From the NCBI GenBank assembly GCA_946404405.1, contig CAMJDL010000020.1, forward strand, positions 1 to 48,468: a stretch of DNA of 48,468 bases, written 5' to 3'. A program made the translations under genes and the position numbers. The stretch is from an uncultured Prevotella sp. GTDB taxonomy: Bacteria; Bacteroidota; Bacteroidia; Bacteroidales; Bacteroidaceae. Of this stretch, positions 1-8,217 are shown piece after piece. The notes beneath the pieces are model-generated. The model saw only the letters and a list, made by a program, of their open reading frames with translations. It ran no database searches and was not told the DNA's origin. The number at the start of each line of letters is the position of its first letter. Position 1 is the first letter of the stretch.

Positions 1-17
1 AAAATACTGTATAAAAG

Positions 18-602
18 ATGTCTAACAACAATTCATTTGTAGGTTCCAAAATCAAAGGAATCAGAGAGACTAAAAATCTCTCTATTGAGGAAATAGCAGA
101 AAGCAGTGGTCTGTCTGTAGAACAGATTGTGTCAATCGAGAACGGCCAGAACATGCCGTCACTGGGTCCGCTGATTAAGATTGCCCGTGCTCTGGGTGTA
201 CGCCTGGGCACTTTCATGGACGACAACGATGCACTGGGTCCCGTAGTGACACGTGCAGAAGATCGCGAACGCGATAGCAGCATCAGTTTCTCAAATGGTG
301 CTACTGACACTCGCAAGCACATGGAATATCATCCCTTGGCTCAGCAGAAGGCTGGTCGCCACATGGAACCGTTCGTTATCGACATCAACCCGGAGGAGAG
401 TCCTGAATTCCAACTTTCTGCCCATGAGGGTGAGGAATTCATCTATGTGATGCAGGGCGAGGTGGAAATCGTTTATGGCAAGGACACCTACAAGCTGAAA
501 GAGGGTGACAGCATCTTCTACGATTCCATCGTAAAGCACCACGTACACGGCGCTCCGGGAAAGAGCGCAAAAATCCTCGCAGTGGTTTACATTCCATTCT
601 AA
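18..602 (+). CDS. HTH (XRE)-cupin transcriptional regulator
   Basis: 194 residues. Residues 9-63 form an XRE-type helix-turn-helix (KIKGIRETKNLSIEEIAESS onward), and residues 110-192 a small cupin barrel (GEEFIYVMQGEVEIVYG, then KLKEGDSIFYDS and HHVHG). Regulators of this build bind DNA with the N-terminus and sense a small ligand with the cupin. The gene lies 36 bases before an acyl-CoA ligase on the same strand, so a fatty- or organic-acid effector is likely, but that is inference from context. The start at 18 follows an A-rich stretch. The promoter lies outside the window. Confidence 0.88.
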   Translation: MSNNNSFVGSKIKGIRETKNLSIEEIAESSGLSVEQIVSIENGQNMPSLGPLIKIARALGVRLGTFMDDNDALGPVVTRAEDRERDSSISFSNGATDTRKHMEYHPLAQQKAGRHMEPFVIDINPEESPEFQLSAHEGEEFIYVMQGEVEIVYGKDTYKLKEGDSIFYDSIVKHHVHGAPGKSAKILAVVYIPF

Positions 603-603
603 T

Positions 604-636
604 AATTGACAATTGATAATTGATAATTGACAATTA
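604..636. repeat. AATTGAYAATTGATAATT short tandem repeat
   Basis: Between the HTH-cupin gene and the ligase gene are 33 bases made of AATTGACAATTGAT-type units, nearly palindromic. Similar simple palindromic tandem repeats occur elsewhere in the window (23420-23452, 22102-22134, 26184-26224). It sits where the ligase ribosome binding region would be. A TTG at 627 is in frame but falls inside the repeat, so the ATG at 639 is preferred as the ligase start. Confidence 0.7.
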
Positions 637-638
637 AG

Positions 639-2366
639 ATGAGTAACGTAAGATTAGATATGGCAGGCAGGCCCTTGCCCAACAGAACTTATCCCGCTGA
701 GACTGGAAGTGCTGGTTACAAACTTCATGAACGAACTTTGGGCCAGTGGCTGGAACACTGGGCTGAGACTACGCCTGATAAGGAATACATCGTTTACAGC
801 GACCGCGACCTCCGCTTTACTTGGAGTACGTTTAACCAACGCGTGGATAATCTGGCCAAGGGATTGATATCGATAGGCGTGAAGAAGGGATCGAACGTGG
901 GCATATGGGCCACAAACGTGCCCGACTGGCTGACATTCCTATACGCTACGGCTAAGATTGGTGCGGTACTGGTAACGGTGAACACCAACTACAAGCAGAA
1001 CGAGTTGGAGTATCTGTGTAAGGACTCCGACATGCAGACGCTGTGTATCACCGACGGCACATGGGATTGTAACTATGTCGATATGACATACACCATGCTG
1101 CCTGAGTTAAAGACCTGTGAGCGCGGACACTTGAACAGCGAACGATTCCCCTTCCTGAAAAATGTCGTCTATATTGGTATGGAGAAGTATCGTGGAATGT
1201 TTAACACCGCTGAGTTGCTGCTGTTGGGCCAGAATGTGGAGGACGAGACACTCCTGGAGATGAAGAAGAACGTGAGTTGCTACGATGTGTGTAACATGCA
1301 GTACACCAGCGGTACTACGGGATTTCCCAAAGGCGTTATGCTGACCCATTACGGTATCGCCAACGACGGCTACTTCACGGGCGAAAACATGGGTTTCACG
1401 CAGGATGACAAGCTCTGCGTCTGCGTTCCCCTGTTCCACTGCTTTGGTGTGGTGCTTGCTACGATGAACTGTCTGACTCACGGCTGTACGGAGGTGATGG
1501 TCGAGAAATTCGACCCACTTGTTGTATTGGCCTCTATTCATAAAGAAAGGTGTACCGCCGTCTATGGTGTACCCACGATGTTCATCGCCGAGTTGAACCA
1601 CCCGATGTTCTCAATGTTCGACCTCACATGCCTTCGTACGGGTATTATGGCTGGTTCGCTTTGTCCTGTGGAACTGATGAAGCAAGTCAGCGAGAAGATG
1701 TATATGACCATCACGAGCGTGTACGGACTGACTGAGTCGTCGCCTGGTATGACGCAGACCTGTCTGAACGACACCTTCGAACAGCGATGCGAGACCGTAG
1801 GTCGCGATTATCCGTTTGTTGATGTCAAGGTGCTCGACCCAGAAACTGGCGAAGAGTGTCCCATTGGTGTACAGGGTGAGATGTGCTGTAAGGGTTTCAA
1901 CGTGATGAAGGGTTACTACAAGAATCCTGAGGCTACGGCTGAGGTCATCGACAAGAACGGTTATCTGCACTCGGGCGACCTGGGTATCAAGGACGAACAG
2001 GGTTTCTATAAGATTACAGGTCGTATCAAGGATATGATTATCCGTGGTGGTGAGAATATTTATCCGCGTGAGATTGAGGAGTTCCTGTACCATATGCCCG
2101 GCATCCGCGACGTACAGGTGGCTGCTGTGCCTTCTAAGAAATATGGTGAGGCTGTCGGTGCCTTCATCATCCTTGAAGAGGGTGTGAAGATGACGCCCGA
2201 AGATGTACAGCTGTTCTGTCGTGGTAAGATAGCCCGCTACAAGATTCCTAAGTACGTGTTCTTCATCGACCAGTTCCCGCTGACGGGCTCTGGCAAGATT
2301 CAGAAATTCAAGCTAAAGGAAATGAGTCTGAAACTCTGCGAAGAACAGGGAATCGTGGTGGAATAA
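639..2366 (+). CDS. AMP-binding acyl-CoA synthetase
   Basis: 575 residues from the ATG at 639. It belongs to the ANL superfamily, which adenylates a carboxylic acid with ATP and transfers it to coenzyme A. Visible motifs are the P-loop [11 protein letters not shown] (residues 222-232), the A5-like [28 protein letters not shown] followed by HSGDLG, the hinge [20 protein letters not shown], and the C-terminal catalytic lysine in [10 protein letters not shown]. Length and motifs fit medium- or long-chain fatty acyl-CoA ligases; the exact substrate cannot be read. It is probably co-transcribed with the HTH-cupin regulator. Its stop codon directly abuts the stop codon of the converging sensor kinase gene, with no room for a separate terminator. 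Confidence 0.92.
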   Translation: MSNVRLDMAGRPLPNRTYPAETGSAGYKLHERTLGQWLEHWAETTPDKEYIVYSDRDLRFTWSTFNQRVDNLAKGLISIGVKKGSNVGIWATNVPDWLTFLYATAKIGAVLVTVNTNYKQNELEYLCKDSDMQTLCITDGTWDCNYVDMTYTMLPELKTCERGHLNSERFPFLKNVVYIGMEKYRGMFNTAELLLLGQNVEDETLLEMKKNVSCYDVCNMQYTSGTTGFPKGVMLTHYGIANDGYFTGENMGFTQDDKLCVCVPLFHCFGVVLATMNCLTHGCTEVMVEKFDPLVVLASIHKERCTAVYGVPTMFIAELNHPMFSMFDLTCLRTGIMAGSLCPVELMKQVSEKMYMTITSVYGLTESSPGMTQTCLNDTFEQRCETVGRDYPFVDVKVLDPETGEECPIGVQGEMCCKGFNVMKGYYKNPEATAEVIDKNGYLHSGDLGIKDEQGFYKITGRIKDMIIRGGENIYPREIEEFLYHMPGIRDVQVAAVPSKKYGEAVGAFIILEEGVKMTPEDVQLFCRGKIARYKIPKYVFFIDQFPLTGSGKIQKFKLKEMSLKLCEEQGIVVE

Positions 2367-3485
2367 TTATTTTTTAGGCATCTCAATACGGAAGGTCGTA
2401 CCTTTGCCAATCTCTGATTGTTTGACAAAGATACGGCCTTTATGATATTCTTCAACGATACGCTTTGCCAACGACAGCCCCAGTCCCCACCCTCTCTTTT
2501 TGGTGGTGAAACCTGGAGTAAATACGTTGTTGATATCCTTCTTCTTGATACCCTTACCAGTATCCTGTACCTCTATAACCACACGCTGGTCCTCGTCCGT
2601 CAGCGTCAAAGTAATAGTGCCGGCACCTTCCATAGCGTCAACGGCATTCTTACACAAATTTTCTATCACCCACTCGAAGAGCGAGGCATTCATACGTACA
2701 ATGACTTCATGTTCAGGCAACTGCCTGATCATCTGTACCTTATGCGACGTCCGTCGATCCATATAGTCCACCACATGTGCCAGCACCTCGTTCATCGAGG
2801 CATCCACAGGTTCGGGCAGCGAACCGATCTTCGAGAAACGCTCGGCTATCAGCTGCAGACGCTTCACATCCTTATCCATCTCAGGCAACAGGTCATCGTC
2901 AGGATACTGTTCCTTCAGCATCTCCACCCAGGCCATCAGACTCGACACAGGCGTGCCTAACTGATGGGCCGTCTCCTTCGACAGTCCCACCCACACCTTG
3001 TTCTGTTCAGCCCGCTTCGATGACAGCAGGGCAAAGATGGCAACGACCACAAATATCAGCACAATACCCAACTGCACGTATGGCCACGCCTGCAGACGCT
3101 TCAGCATAATCGACTCGTCGTAACATACCAGCTGATGGTCAACATGAATGGTATCGCCCGCCTTCAGCATCTGTTGCGCATACGCCTTGATGTTCAGCGT
3201 ATCTTTGATATTTCGGAAATCATCAATACCTCCTTCGGCATTCAGCACAATGACAGGAATCGTATTGTTACCCTCTATCACGTTCAGCACCAACGTCAAA
3301 TCGGTCGTCTCGTCGGCAGCATTCAAGGCATGCAGTGCCTGTGCCCATACCTCCATACGGTTATGCTCCTCTTTAGACAGGTCCTGGACTAAAAAATGTG
3401 ATATGAGTAGTGAGGCAACAGCAATTACTACTGCCGCTATCACCAAGATAATCTTCACTTGCCGGATTCTGTCTGTCCATTGCAT
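2367..3485 (-). CDS. Membrane sensor histidine kinase (orphan)
   Basis: 372 residues from the ATG at 3485; an upstream in-frame ATG at 3587 would add 34 unlikely residues. One membrane helix lies near the N-terminus (VKIILVIAAVVIAVASLLIS), then an extracytoplasmic domain of about 110 residues, a second helix (LGIVLIFVVVAIFALL), and a transmitter domain. The phosphoacceptor box is KETAHQLGTPVSSL. The ATPase part has an N box (VIENLCKNAVDAM), DTGKGI and GWGLGLSLAKRIVEEY. No response regulator is adjacent, so the partner is unknown. A MerR-type gene lies 114 bases upstream on the same strand and may be co-transcribed. Confidence 0.9.
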   Translation of the reverse strand: MQWTDRIRQVKIILVIAAVVIAVASLLISHFLVQDLSKEEHNRMEVWAQALHALNAADETTDLTLVLNVIEGNNTIPVIVLNAEGGIDDFRNIKDTLNIKAYAQQMLKAGDTIHVDHQLVCYDESIMLKRLQAWPYVQLGIVLIFVVVAIFALLSSKRAEQNKVWVGLSKETAHQLGTPVSSLMAWVEMLKEQYPDDDLLPEMDKDVKRLQLIAERFSKIGSLPEPVDASMNEVLAHVVDYMDRRTSHKVQMIRQLPEHEVIVRMNASLFEWVIENLCKNAVDAMEGAGTITLTLTDEDQRVVIEVQDTGKGIKKKDINNVFTPGFTTKKRGWGLGLSLAKRIVEEYHKGRIFVKQSEIGKGTTFRIEMPKK

Positions 3486-3599
3486 ACAATGATATAACGC
3501 AAAATCGCACGATTTATTGCCAAAAGCTAAAAAATCCCTTTCATCGTCATTGGTGAAAGGGACAGGAACAGGATGACTATATGTCAAATGACACCTTCA

Positions 3600-3950
3600 T
3601 CATTGTAAATAGTCCATTTGCTTTTTCAGGGCTTGCAACTCTGACCGGATATCCATCAGTCGTGTCAGCACCTCAGCCTTACGGTCGGCGCCGTCGCGAT
3701 TGTTGTTGATAATCTTCTTGGCAGCGGCCAACTTGAATCCACGCACCTTTACCAAATTATGTATCAGGCGAATCTGCTCAATATCCTTCTCCTGATACTG
3801 ACGGATTTTCGCTGGGCCAGAGTTCTTGGGTCTCAGATACGGAAACTCCTGTTCCCAATAGCGCAGGGTACTCTCGTTGACGCCAAACATCTCGGCCACC
3901 TCACGAATGGAGTAGTACAATTTCAGGTTCTTGTTCAAGTTTAGTGCCAT
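3600..3950 (-). CDS. MerR family transcriptional regulator
   Basis: 116 residues from the ATG at 3950, which has GAGAAAGAA just upstream; a longer frame to 4046 would run back through the promoter. The N-terminus is a winged helix of the MerR kind (YYSIREVAEMFGVNESTLRY, then WEQEF and IRQYQEKDIEQI). It continues into a short coiled coil (ELQALKKQMDYLQ). There is no metal-binding cysteine set or large effector domain, so the signal is unknown. It is divergent from nhaD across 113 bases of A+T-rich DNA, so it could regulate that gene. Confidence 0.88.
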   Translation of the reverse strand: MALNLNKNLKLYYSIREVAEMFGVNESTLRYWEQEFPYLRPKNSGPAKIRQYQEKDIEQIRLIHNLVKVRGFKLAAAKKIINNNRDGADRKAEVLTRLMDIRSELQALKKQMDYLQ

Positions 3951-3968
3951 TTCTTTCTCTTTTTTCGG

Positions 3969-4028
3969 CAAAATTACGAAATAATTATGAATTATGCATA
4001 CTTTATTATGAATAATTTTGTAATTTTG
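3969..4028. promoter_or_regulatory. Divergent promoter region, MerR gene / nhaD
   Basis: Two Bacteroidota -7 boxes with the same sequence TAATTTTG face outward: minus strand at 3976-3969 (for the MerR gene) and plus strand at 4021-4028 (for nhaD). Neither has a clear TTTG at the usual distance, so both may need an activator. The DNA between is rich in TTATGAATTATGC-type short inverted words, where MerR-type dimers could bind; that is inference. Confidence 0.5.
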
Positions 4029-4063
4029 CGCACAAATTACAAACAAACTATATTTTAGGTACT

Positions 4064-5395
4064 ATGTCAACATTAACAATTTGTATTGTAGCGCTCTTTG
4101 TAACGGGCTATTTGTGTATAGCTCTTGAGAGCTTGACGCGAGTTAACAAGGCTGCCATTGCGCTGCTGATGTGTGTGGGCTGTTGGACGTTGCTCATGTT
4201 GGGTCCTGCTGCCTATTATCCTACTATTCCGACAGATGGTGTGATACACCACATCGCAGAAGTCATCGAGCATCACTTAGGCGATGCGGCAGGCACGCTA
4301 TTCTTCCTGATGGGTGCCATGACCATCGTGGAGATTGTAGACACAAATGGTGGTTTCAACTTCGTACGCGACACTATGAAGACACGCTCGAAACGCAAGC
4401 TATTATGGCGAGTGGCGTTTATGACGTTCTTCCTATCGGCCATCCTCGACAACCTCACCACCTCTATCGTGATGATTATGGTACTTCGCAAGTTGGTACA
4501 GGAGCGTACCGACCGTATGATCTATGCCGCTCTGGTCATTATATCGGCCAACTCCGGAGGTGCCTTCTCACCCATTGGCGACGTCACCACCATCATGCTG
4601 TGGATCAAAGGCGTCATCACCACCCAAGGTGTCATTAGTGAGATTTTCATCCCCTCGCTCATTTCCATGCTCATCCCTGCTGCTATTCTCAGCCTTCAGC
4701 TTAATGGCAAGTTCGACAAGGAGCAGAATCTGCCCAAAGCCGATGTCAGCCAGTTCACCAAGCGTCAGCGCGACATCATCTTCTGGTTGGGTGTTGGCGG
4801 ACTCGTCTTCGTACCTATCTTCAAGACGCTGACCCACCTGCCACCGTTTATGGGTATTCTATTAGTGCTGGGCGTCCTCTGGACAACGACAGAGGTTTTC
4901 CACTACAACACATCCGAGGAAGATACGATGGCCAAGCGTGTGAGCGACATCATGAGCAAGATAGACCTGTCAACCATCATGTTCTTCTTGGGCATCCTCA
5001 TGGCTGTTGCCGTCCTTCAGGAAGTTGGCGTACTCACCATGCTGGGTAAGGGCCTCGACACCACCTTCGAGGGTAATCACTACCTTGTAACGGGCATCAT
5101 CGGTGTATTATCGTCAATCGTCGATAACGTACCCCTCGTAGCAGGCTGCATGGGTATGTATCCCGTTCAGGCTGCCGGTGATTTGGCCGTAGATGGTGTC
5201 TTCTGGCAACTACTGGCCTACTGCGCCGGTGTGGGTGGCTCAATGCTGATTATTGGTTCTGCCGCTGGTGTCGTGGTTATGGGCTTGGAGAAGATAACCT
5301 TCGGCTGGTATATGAAGAAGATTACGTGGATAGTCTTTGTGGGCTATTTGGCAGGTATCCTCACCTACTGGCTCGAAAAGACCTTCCTATTTTAA
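4064..5395 (+). CDS. nhaD: NhaD-type sodium/proton antiporter
   Basis: 443 residues with about 11 hydrophobic membrane segments. It belongs to the ion transporter (IT) superfamily, NhaD family, which exchanges cytoplasmic sodium for external protons. Typical family segments are ILDNLTTSIVMIMVL, SANSGGAFSPIGDVTTIM, and near the C-terminus SSIVDNVPLVAG and GSAAGVVVMG. Bacteroidota use it for sodium and pH balance. It has its own A+T-rich upstream region shared with the divergent MerR gene, and is followed by a bidirectional hairpin. Confidence 0.92.
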   Translation: MSTLTICIVALFVTGYLCIALESLTRVNKAAIALLMCVGCWTLLMLGPAAYYPTIPTDGVIHHIAEVIEHHLGDAAGTLFFLMGAMTIVEIVDTNGGFNFVRDTMKTRSKRKLLWRVAFMTFFLSAILDNLTTSIVMIMVLRKLVQERTDRMIYAALVIISANSGGAFSPIGDVTTIMLWIKGVITTQGVISEIFIPSLISMLIPAAILSLQLNGKFDKEQNLPKADVSQFTKRQRDIIFWLGVGGLVFVPIFKTLTHLPPFMGILLVLGVLWTTTEVFHYNTSEEDTMAKRVSDIMSKIDLSTIMFFLGILMAVAVLQEVGVLTMLGKGLDTTFEGNHYLVTGIIGVLSSIVDNVPLVAGCMGMYPVQAAGDLAVDGVFWQLLAYCAGVGGSMLIIGSAAGVVVMGLEKITFGWYMKKITWIVFVGYLAGILTYWLEKTFLF

Positions 5396-5415
5396 CGTAT
5401 ATATATAAATATAAT

Positions 5416-5454
5416 AAGGAGACGGATGCTTTATTTACTTGCACCCGTCTCCTT
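5416..5454. terminator. Bidirectional terminator nhaD / HU gene
   Basis: A perfect 10-bp stem AAGGAGACGG / CCGTCTCCTT with a 19-base loop sits between the convergent nhaD and HU-like genes. A+T-rich flanks lie on both sides, without a long T run. It can end both transcripts. Confidence 0.65.
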
Positions 5455-5465
5455 AATTACATCAA

Positions 5466-6095
5466 TTAGTTCTCATCTGGCTCGTCGTCGCCTCCACCTC
5501 CGTCACCACCGTTGCCTCCGGTATTCGAACCTCCGTTACCCGTAGTTCCGCCACCCGTGGTTCCACCATTGCTGGGGGCATTGGTGGTGCCATTCGGATT
5601 GATGATAGCTTCAATCTTCTCACGCGCAGCCTTGGTCCAGCGGAACTTGGCATCATCGTTCAACTGTTTCTTGGTAAACTCACCAGTAGCCTGCGCTACG
5701 AGGCGTACCGTGCTAACGGCAGACTGACTTTCCTTTGTGTAGTCAGGTGTACGACTGGTTCCGTCGGGATTCTTCGTGGCAGGAACTGTACCCAGACCGG
5801 CAGTAATCTTATAGCCCTCACCCAGTACCAAGCCATTGGCTGTGACACTGGCCTTGAAGATGGCAAGATTCTCAATCTTCACGGTGTTACCCTGGAGGCA
5901 CTGCTCACGTACACAGTCTACGAAGTCTCTGAGGATACCCTCAATAGTACCTGCGGAGAATGGCGTATTGTGCTTGGCCATGTGAACAGCCATGTCGTAG
6001 ACCGACATCTGTTCTTTACCCTCTACACGTGCATACCACTTGCCGAAAGTCTCGGCGTTCTGATTGTTGTTCTGATTAATATTCAATTCTAACAT
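5466..6095 (-). CDS. HU-family (HU-HIG) DNA-binding protein
   Basis: 209 residues. The first 150 or so fit the long HU-like family of Bacteroidota: YARVEGKEQMSVYDMAVHMA, then FSAGTIEGILRDFVDCV, NTVKIENLAIFKASV, and the characteristic region SQSAVSTVRLVAQATGEFTK. Such proteins bind DNA as dimers, and the family is common on mobile islands. The last 40 residues are low complexity (glycine, asparagine, threonine) ending in an acidic DDEPDEN tail. A smalltalk gene lies upstream in the same transcript, separated by a region containing a perfect 20-bp palindrome. Confidence 0.88.
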   Translation of the reverse strand: MLELNINQNNNQNAETFGKWYARVEGKEQMSVYDMAVHMAKHNTPFSAGTIEGILRDFVDCVREQCLQGNTVKIENLAIFKASVTANGLVLGEGYKITAGLGTVPATKNPDGTSRTPDYTKESQSAVSTVRLVAQATGEFTKKQLNDDAKFRWTKAAREKIEAIINPNGTTNAPSNGGTTGGGTTGNGGSNTGGNGGDGGGGDDEPDEN

Positions 6096-6146
6096 AGTCG
6101 TCTAATTTTAGTTGTTTGTTGTTTTACTTTTAATTTTTCACTCTTC

Positions 6147-6180
6147 ACTTCCTCTGGTAGTCCGGACTACCAGGGGAGTG
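6147..6180. repeat. Perfect palindrome / hairpin between smalltalk and HU genes
   Basis: CTGGTAGTCCGGACTACCAG (6154-6173) is a perfect 20-bp palindrome. The stem extends outward with CACTTCCT and GGGGAGTG, giving about 17 pairs including G-U. On the minus-strand transcript it stands between the two genes but is followed by a purine-rich rather than U-rich run. A processing or stability element is therefore as likely as a terminator. Confidence 0.65.
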
Positions 6181-6192
6181 TCAGTTAGAGCC

Positions 6193-6288
6193 TCACATAC
6201 AGGAGGTAGTTCCCAGTGCCGTCAAGATGGCACTCGCAATGGCAGCAATGAGCTGCGCAACGAACTTAATCGCTTCTTTCTTTTTCAT
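6193..6288 (-). CDS. Smalltalk protein
   Basis: 31 residues, beginning MKKKEAIKFVAQLIAAI and ending ALGTTSCM. This pattern (short lysine-rich start, one hydrophobic helix, TSC near the end) is that of the smalltalk proteins, tiny products usually encoded beside HU-like DNA-binding genes in Bacteroidota. Their function is not known. Here the gene precedes the HU gene by 97 bases in the same direction. A -7 box (TACCTTTG, minus strand 6378-6371) lies 83 bases before its start. Confidence 0.88.
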   Translation of the reverse strand: MKKKEAIKFVAQLIAAIASAILTALGTTSCM

Positions 6289-6616
6289 CTTGTCTAGTTT
6301 TTGTGTTAATACTCTGGTTAAAGATCTCTCGTGTGTCTCATTCCTTACCGGTAATTCCTGATTGCATCGGCAAAGGTACGAAGAATAATAATACGCTGTA
6401 TCACCTTTCAGCGGTACAGCGCAGACTATTTTCTGAAATCCCTTTATTTACAGGGGTTCCGAGAGGGGGAGAATTTGTTGGGATGAATAAGCCAATAACG
6501 ATGAGACAATGCGAATTCTCGCACCGCCGCTCCGTGCGCCGAGGGAAACGACAACCGCCGAGCCCAACATTCGGTGTCTCGGCGGATATGTATTTTTCTG
6601 TTGGGGGAAAGGAACT
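6289..6616. other. Intergenic region with smalltalk/HU promoter and a hairpin
   Basis: This 328-base gap holds no convincing gene. On the minus strand, TACCTTTG at 6378-6371 is the likely -7 box for smalltalk and HU; no good TTTG partner is seen. An inverted repeat CCGCCGAG (6555-6562) / CTCGGCGG (6578-6585), with a 15-base loop, lies just after the stop of the unknown gene ending at 6617 and may end that transcript, although no U run follows. Frames on the plus strand here look like shadows. Confidence 0.5.
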
Positions 6617-7123
6617 TCAGACCACGAAGTCAAGGATGCGCTGCATGTAGGCATCAACGTCGGTCACGCCCTTGCGGTTCAGGAGCACAATCATCGACTG
6701 GTCCCTCAGCTCAATGATGCGGAATAGATGCGTCAAGTTGAGGTTGTTCACGAACGTTGCGTAGATGCGGAAGCGGCGCGTGGTGATCGTTTGTCGGTCG
6801 CGACTGTCGGCAGCTCCTACAAGAAAGAACGACGCCAATGGGTCGCGGCGGTAGGCATCGAGCGCGATGGCGGCCACGGTGCGGAAGATGGTGCGCGGCT
6901 CGTAGGTAGCAGAGAGATTACTGAACTTGCCCGTCCTCACGTCCGTAGTCTGGTCGAAGAATTTGATGCCACAGAGGTGCTCTGCGTATCGCTCAATATT
7001 AACCATATACCTGTGGCCTGACTTTTCCGAATGAAAGGTATAGACGAGCGTGTCCTGCAGATACTGGTCGGCTCCGATGGTATCTGCTCCAACGAACTGG
7101 AAAGGATAGCTGTTCTGCGTCAT
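6617..7123 (-). CDS. Hypothetical protein, coupled to the preceding gene
   Basis: 168 residues, not recognised. No signal peptide or membrane helix. The sequence is mixed alpha/beta with an arginine-rich middle (SRDRQTITTRRFRIYATFVN) and an ordinary globular composition. Its start codon overlaps the stop of the 74-residue gene by four bases (ATGA), so the two are translationally coupled and probably act together. The neighbourhood (HU-like gene and smalltalk) suggests an accessory island. Clean start and coupling make it a real gene. Confidence 0.7.
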   Translation of the reverse strand: MTQNSYPFQFVGADTIGADQYLQDTLVYTFHSEKSGHRYMVNIERYAEHLCGIKFFDQTTDVRTGKFSNLSATYEPRTIFRTVAAIALDAYRRDPLASFFLVGAADSRDRQTITTRRFRIYATFVNNLNLTHLFRIIELRDQSMIVLLNRKGVTDVDAYMQRILDFVV

Positions 7124-7344
7124 GGCTCAATTGGGAGTTCGTAGCCCGGCGCGCGCTTCTGGTCTCTCCAGAAGTCGGTGGTGTCCACGTAGCCTGGTGT
7201 CATGTCGATGTAGGTCACGGGATAGCGGTAGCCTCCGTTGGGCATGAGTACCTTCTCTACACGGCGAACGAGCGGTCTGCCGTTGGTGGCGCGGACTGGA
7301 GTGTCAATCACTTCCACCACTTTTCGTAATGTCGTTGCTTCCAT
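7120..7344 (-). CDS. Small hypothetical protein, first gene of coupled pair
   Basis: 74 residues, not recognised. It starts METTL-like (MEATTLRKVVEVIDTPVR) and is rich in Arg, Pro and Tyr, with GGYRYPVTYIDMTPGYVDTT in the middle. No membrane or secretion signal. It overlaps the next gene by four bases. A leader of about 100 bases with several hairpins separates it from a TATCTTTG -7 box. A role as small partner of the 168-residue product is plausible but not shown. Confidence 0.62.
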   Translation of the reverse strand: MEATTLRKVVEVIDTPVRATNGRPLVRRVEKVLMPNGGYRYPVTYIDMTPGYVDTTDFWRDQKRAPGYELPIEP

Positions 7345-7370
7345 AATCGTATCTTTTTACGTTTTCACGC

Positions 7371-7456
7371 TGCAAGTCTGCGGTTAAGCAAGGGCCATCA
7401 AGCTGGCTTGAATGGCCGAGCGTGAGCAGACTCGCACGCTTTCGCGTGCAAAGATA
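7371..7456 (-). promoter_or_regulatory. Promoter and folded leader of the coupled unknown pair
   Basis: Minus strand: the -7 box TATCTTTG is at 7456-7449, without a clear -33 TTTG. The transcript would start near the hairpin GCACGC-tttc-GCGTGC (7434-7449, read here on the plus strand). It then contains an outer stem (7426-7436 with 7371-7381, one mismatch) enclosing a second hairpin (7393-7403 with 7406-7417, one bulge). Three stems within 80 bases point to a structured 5' leader. Confidence 0.5.
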
Positions 7457-7751
7457 CGACTTTTTTTCGATATTTGGCCTATTTTCCCTCTAAAAAATAT
7501 CCGTAGTATCTCAGTAAGTTAAAGGATGCTTGTCAGAGTCTTGTATTCCTGTATTCTTATCCCGAATCACCTGACATCGACTTTTTACTGAAAAACTCAG
7601 CAAGATTCTCCAGCCGGTTGAGTGCTCGTAGAACCATTATTAGACTTAGCAAGGAAGTCTGTCATTTTAAGAGATATATCTAATAATTTGAAGCAAATAA
7701 ATTGCTTTTATTTGTTATTTCTAATATGATTTTCATTTTTTATAAAAAATA
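7457..7751. other. Non-coding A+T-rich spacer
   Basis: No gene is supported in this stretch between the divergent promoters. The only structure I see is the inverted repeat CAAATAAA (7694-7701) / TTTATTTG (7707-7714), which ends 37 bases before the -33 element of the surface-protein operon and could be an operator or simply A+T-rich noise. Confidence 0.45.
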
Positions 7752-7783
7752 TTTGTTTGTTTAGTGGAAAGTTCGTATATTTG
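7752..7783 (+). promoter_or_regulatory. Consensus Bacteroidota promoter of the surface-lipoprotein operon
   Basis: TTTG at 7752-7755, a 20-base spacer and TATATTTG at 7776-7783 fit the primary sigma factor promoter of Bacteroidota (TTTG, 19-21 bases, TAnnTTTG). Transcription should start near 7790, about 430 bases before the first coding sequence. Confidence 0.8.
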
Positions 7784-7789
7784 CAACCG

Positions 7790-8200
7790 ACCAAGCCAGT
7801 CACACGAAGACAGGGCGGGTCGTGACATCGATGGAATCCTAAGGCCGACGATGCCGTTTGTAGGGCAGGCTGAAGGGAAAGGCGTTTACGGACGTTATCA
7901 TTCTGTGATCTCTAACTTCGCAACTTAGAACCGTACACAGAGATAATGCAACGGAACGTCTGCGTGGGTAGATTATATCCCAATGGTTGCTATATATTAT
8001 ATTTAAGGTATATAGTATCAGTTGAACATATAATCACTTGGCGTGGGCTGGCTGCGTTGCTTATCCTTGTACGGGGGCAATGCGAAGGCCTGAGATCAGG
8101 GATGGGCGAAAGTAGAAACTCCCATGCCTTTTTGTTTCCATATAACATATTACTATACGTGCCGCTACCATGGGAGTTGTGTGGCCTGAATGATTAAAAC
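7790..8200 (+). ncRNA. Long structured 5' leader or independent non-coding RNA
   Basis: About 410 bases between a strong promoter and the first gene carry no convincing coding frame but many complementary segments. Examples: GGACGTT near 7889 pairs with AACGTCT near 7955, enclosing further complementary words (ATCTCT, AGAGAT); CTATATA near 7990 pairs with TATATAG near 8011; GCGTTGC (8054-8060) with GCAATGC (8077-8083); and GGCGTGGG (8040-8047) with CCCATGCC (8121-8128), directly followed by TTTTTG as in an intrinsic terminator. A later segment (8169-8178) can pair perfectly with 8117-8126. I do not recognise the family. It could be a stand-alone RNA ending near 8134, or an attenuating leader of the operon. 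Confidence 0.55.
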
Positions 8201-8217
8201 AAAAACTATATACTAAT

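Noticed and set aside
7946..8197. 83-codon plus-strand frame in the leader
   Set aside because: It covers the paired segments of the structured RNA, has no good ribosome binding site and an unconvincing composition (Cys-, Leu- and Tyr-rich).
7790..8200. tmRNA, RNase P RNA, SRP RNA, TPP or cobalamin riboswitch as explanation of the leader
   Set aside because: Conserved core words of these RNAs, as I know them, are absent; a CTGAGAT word near 8090 alone is not enough for a TPP riboswitch.
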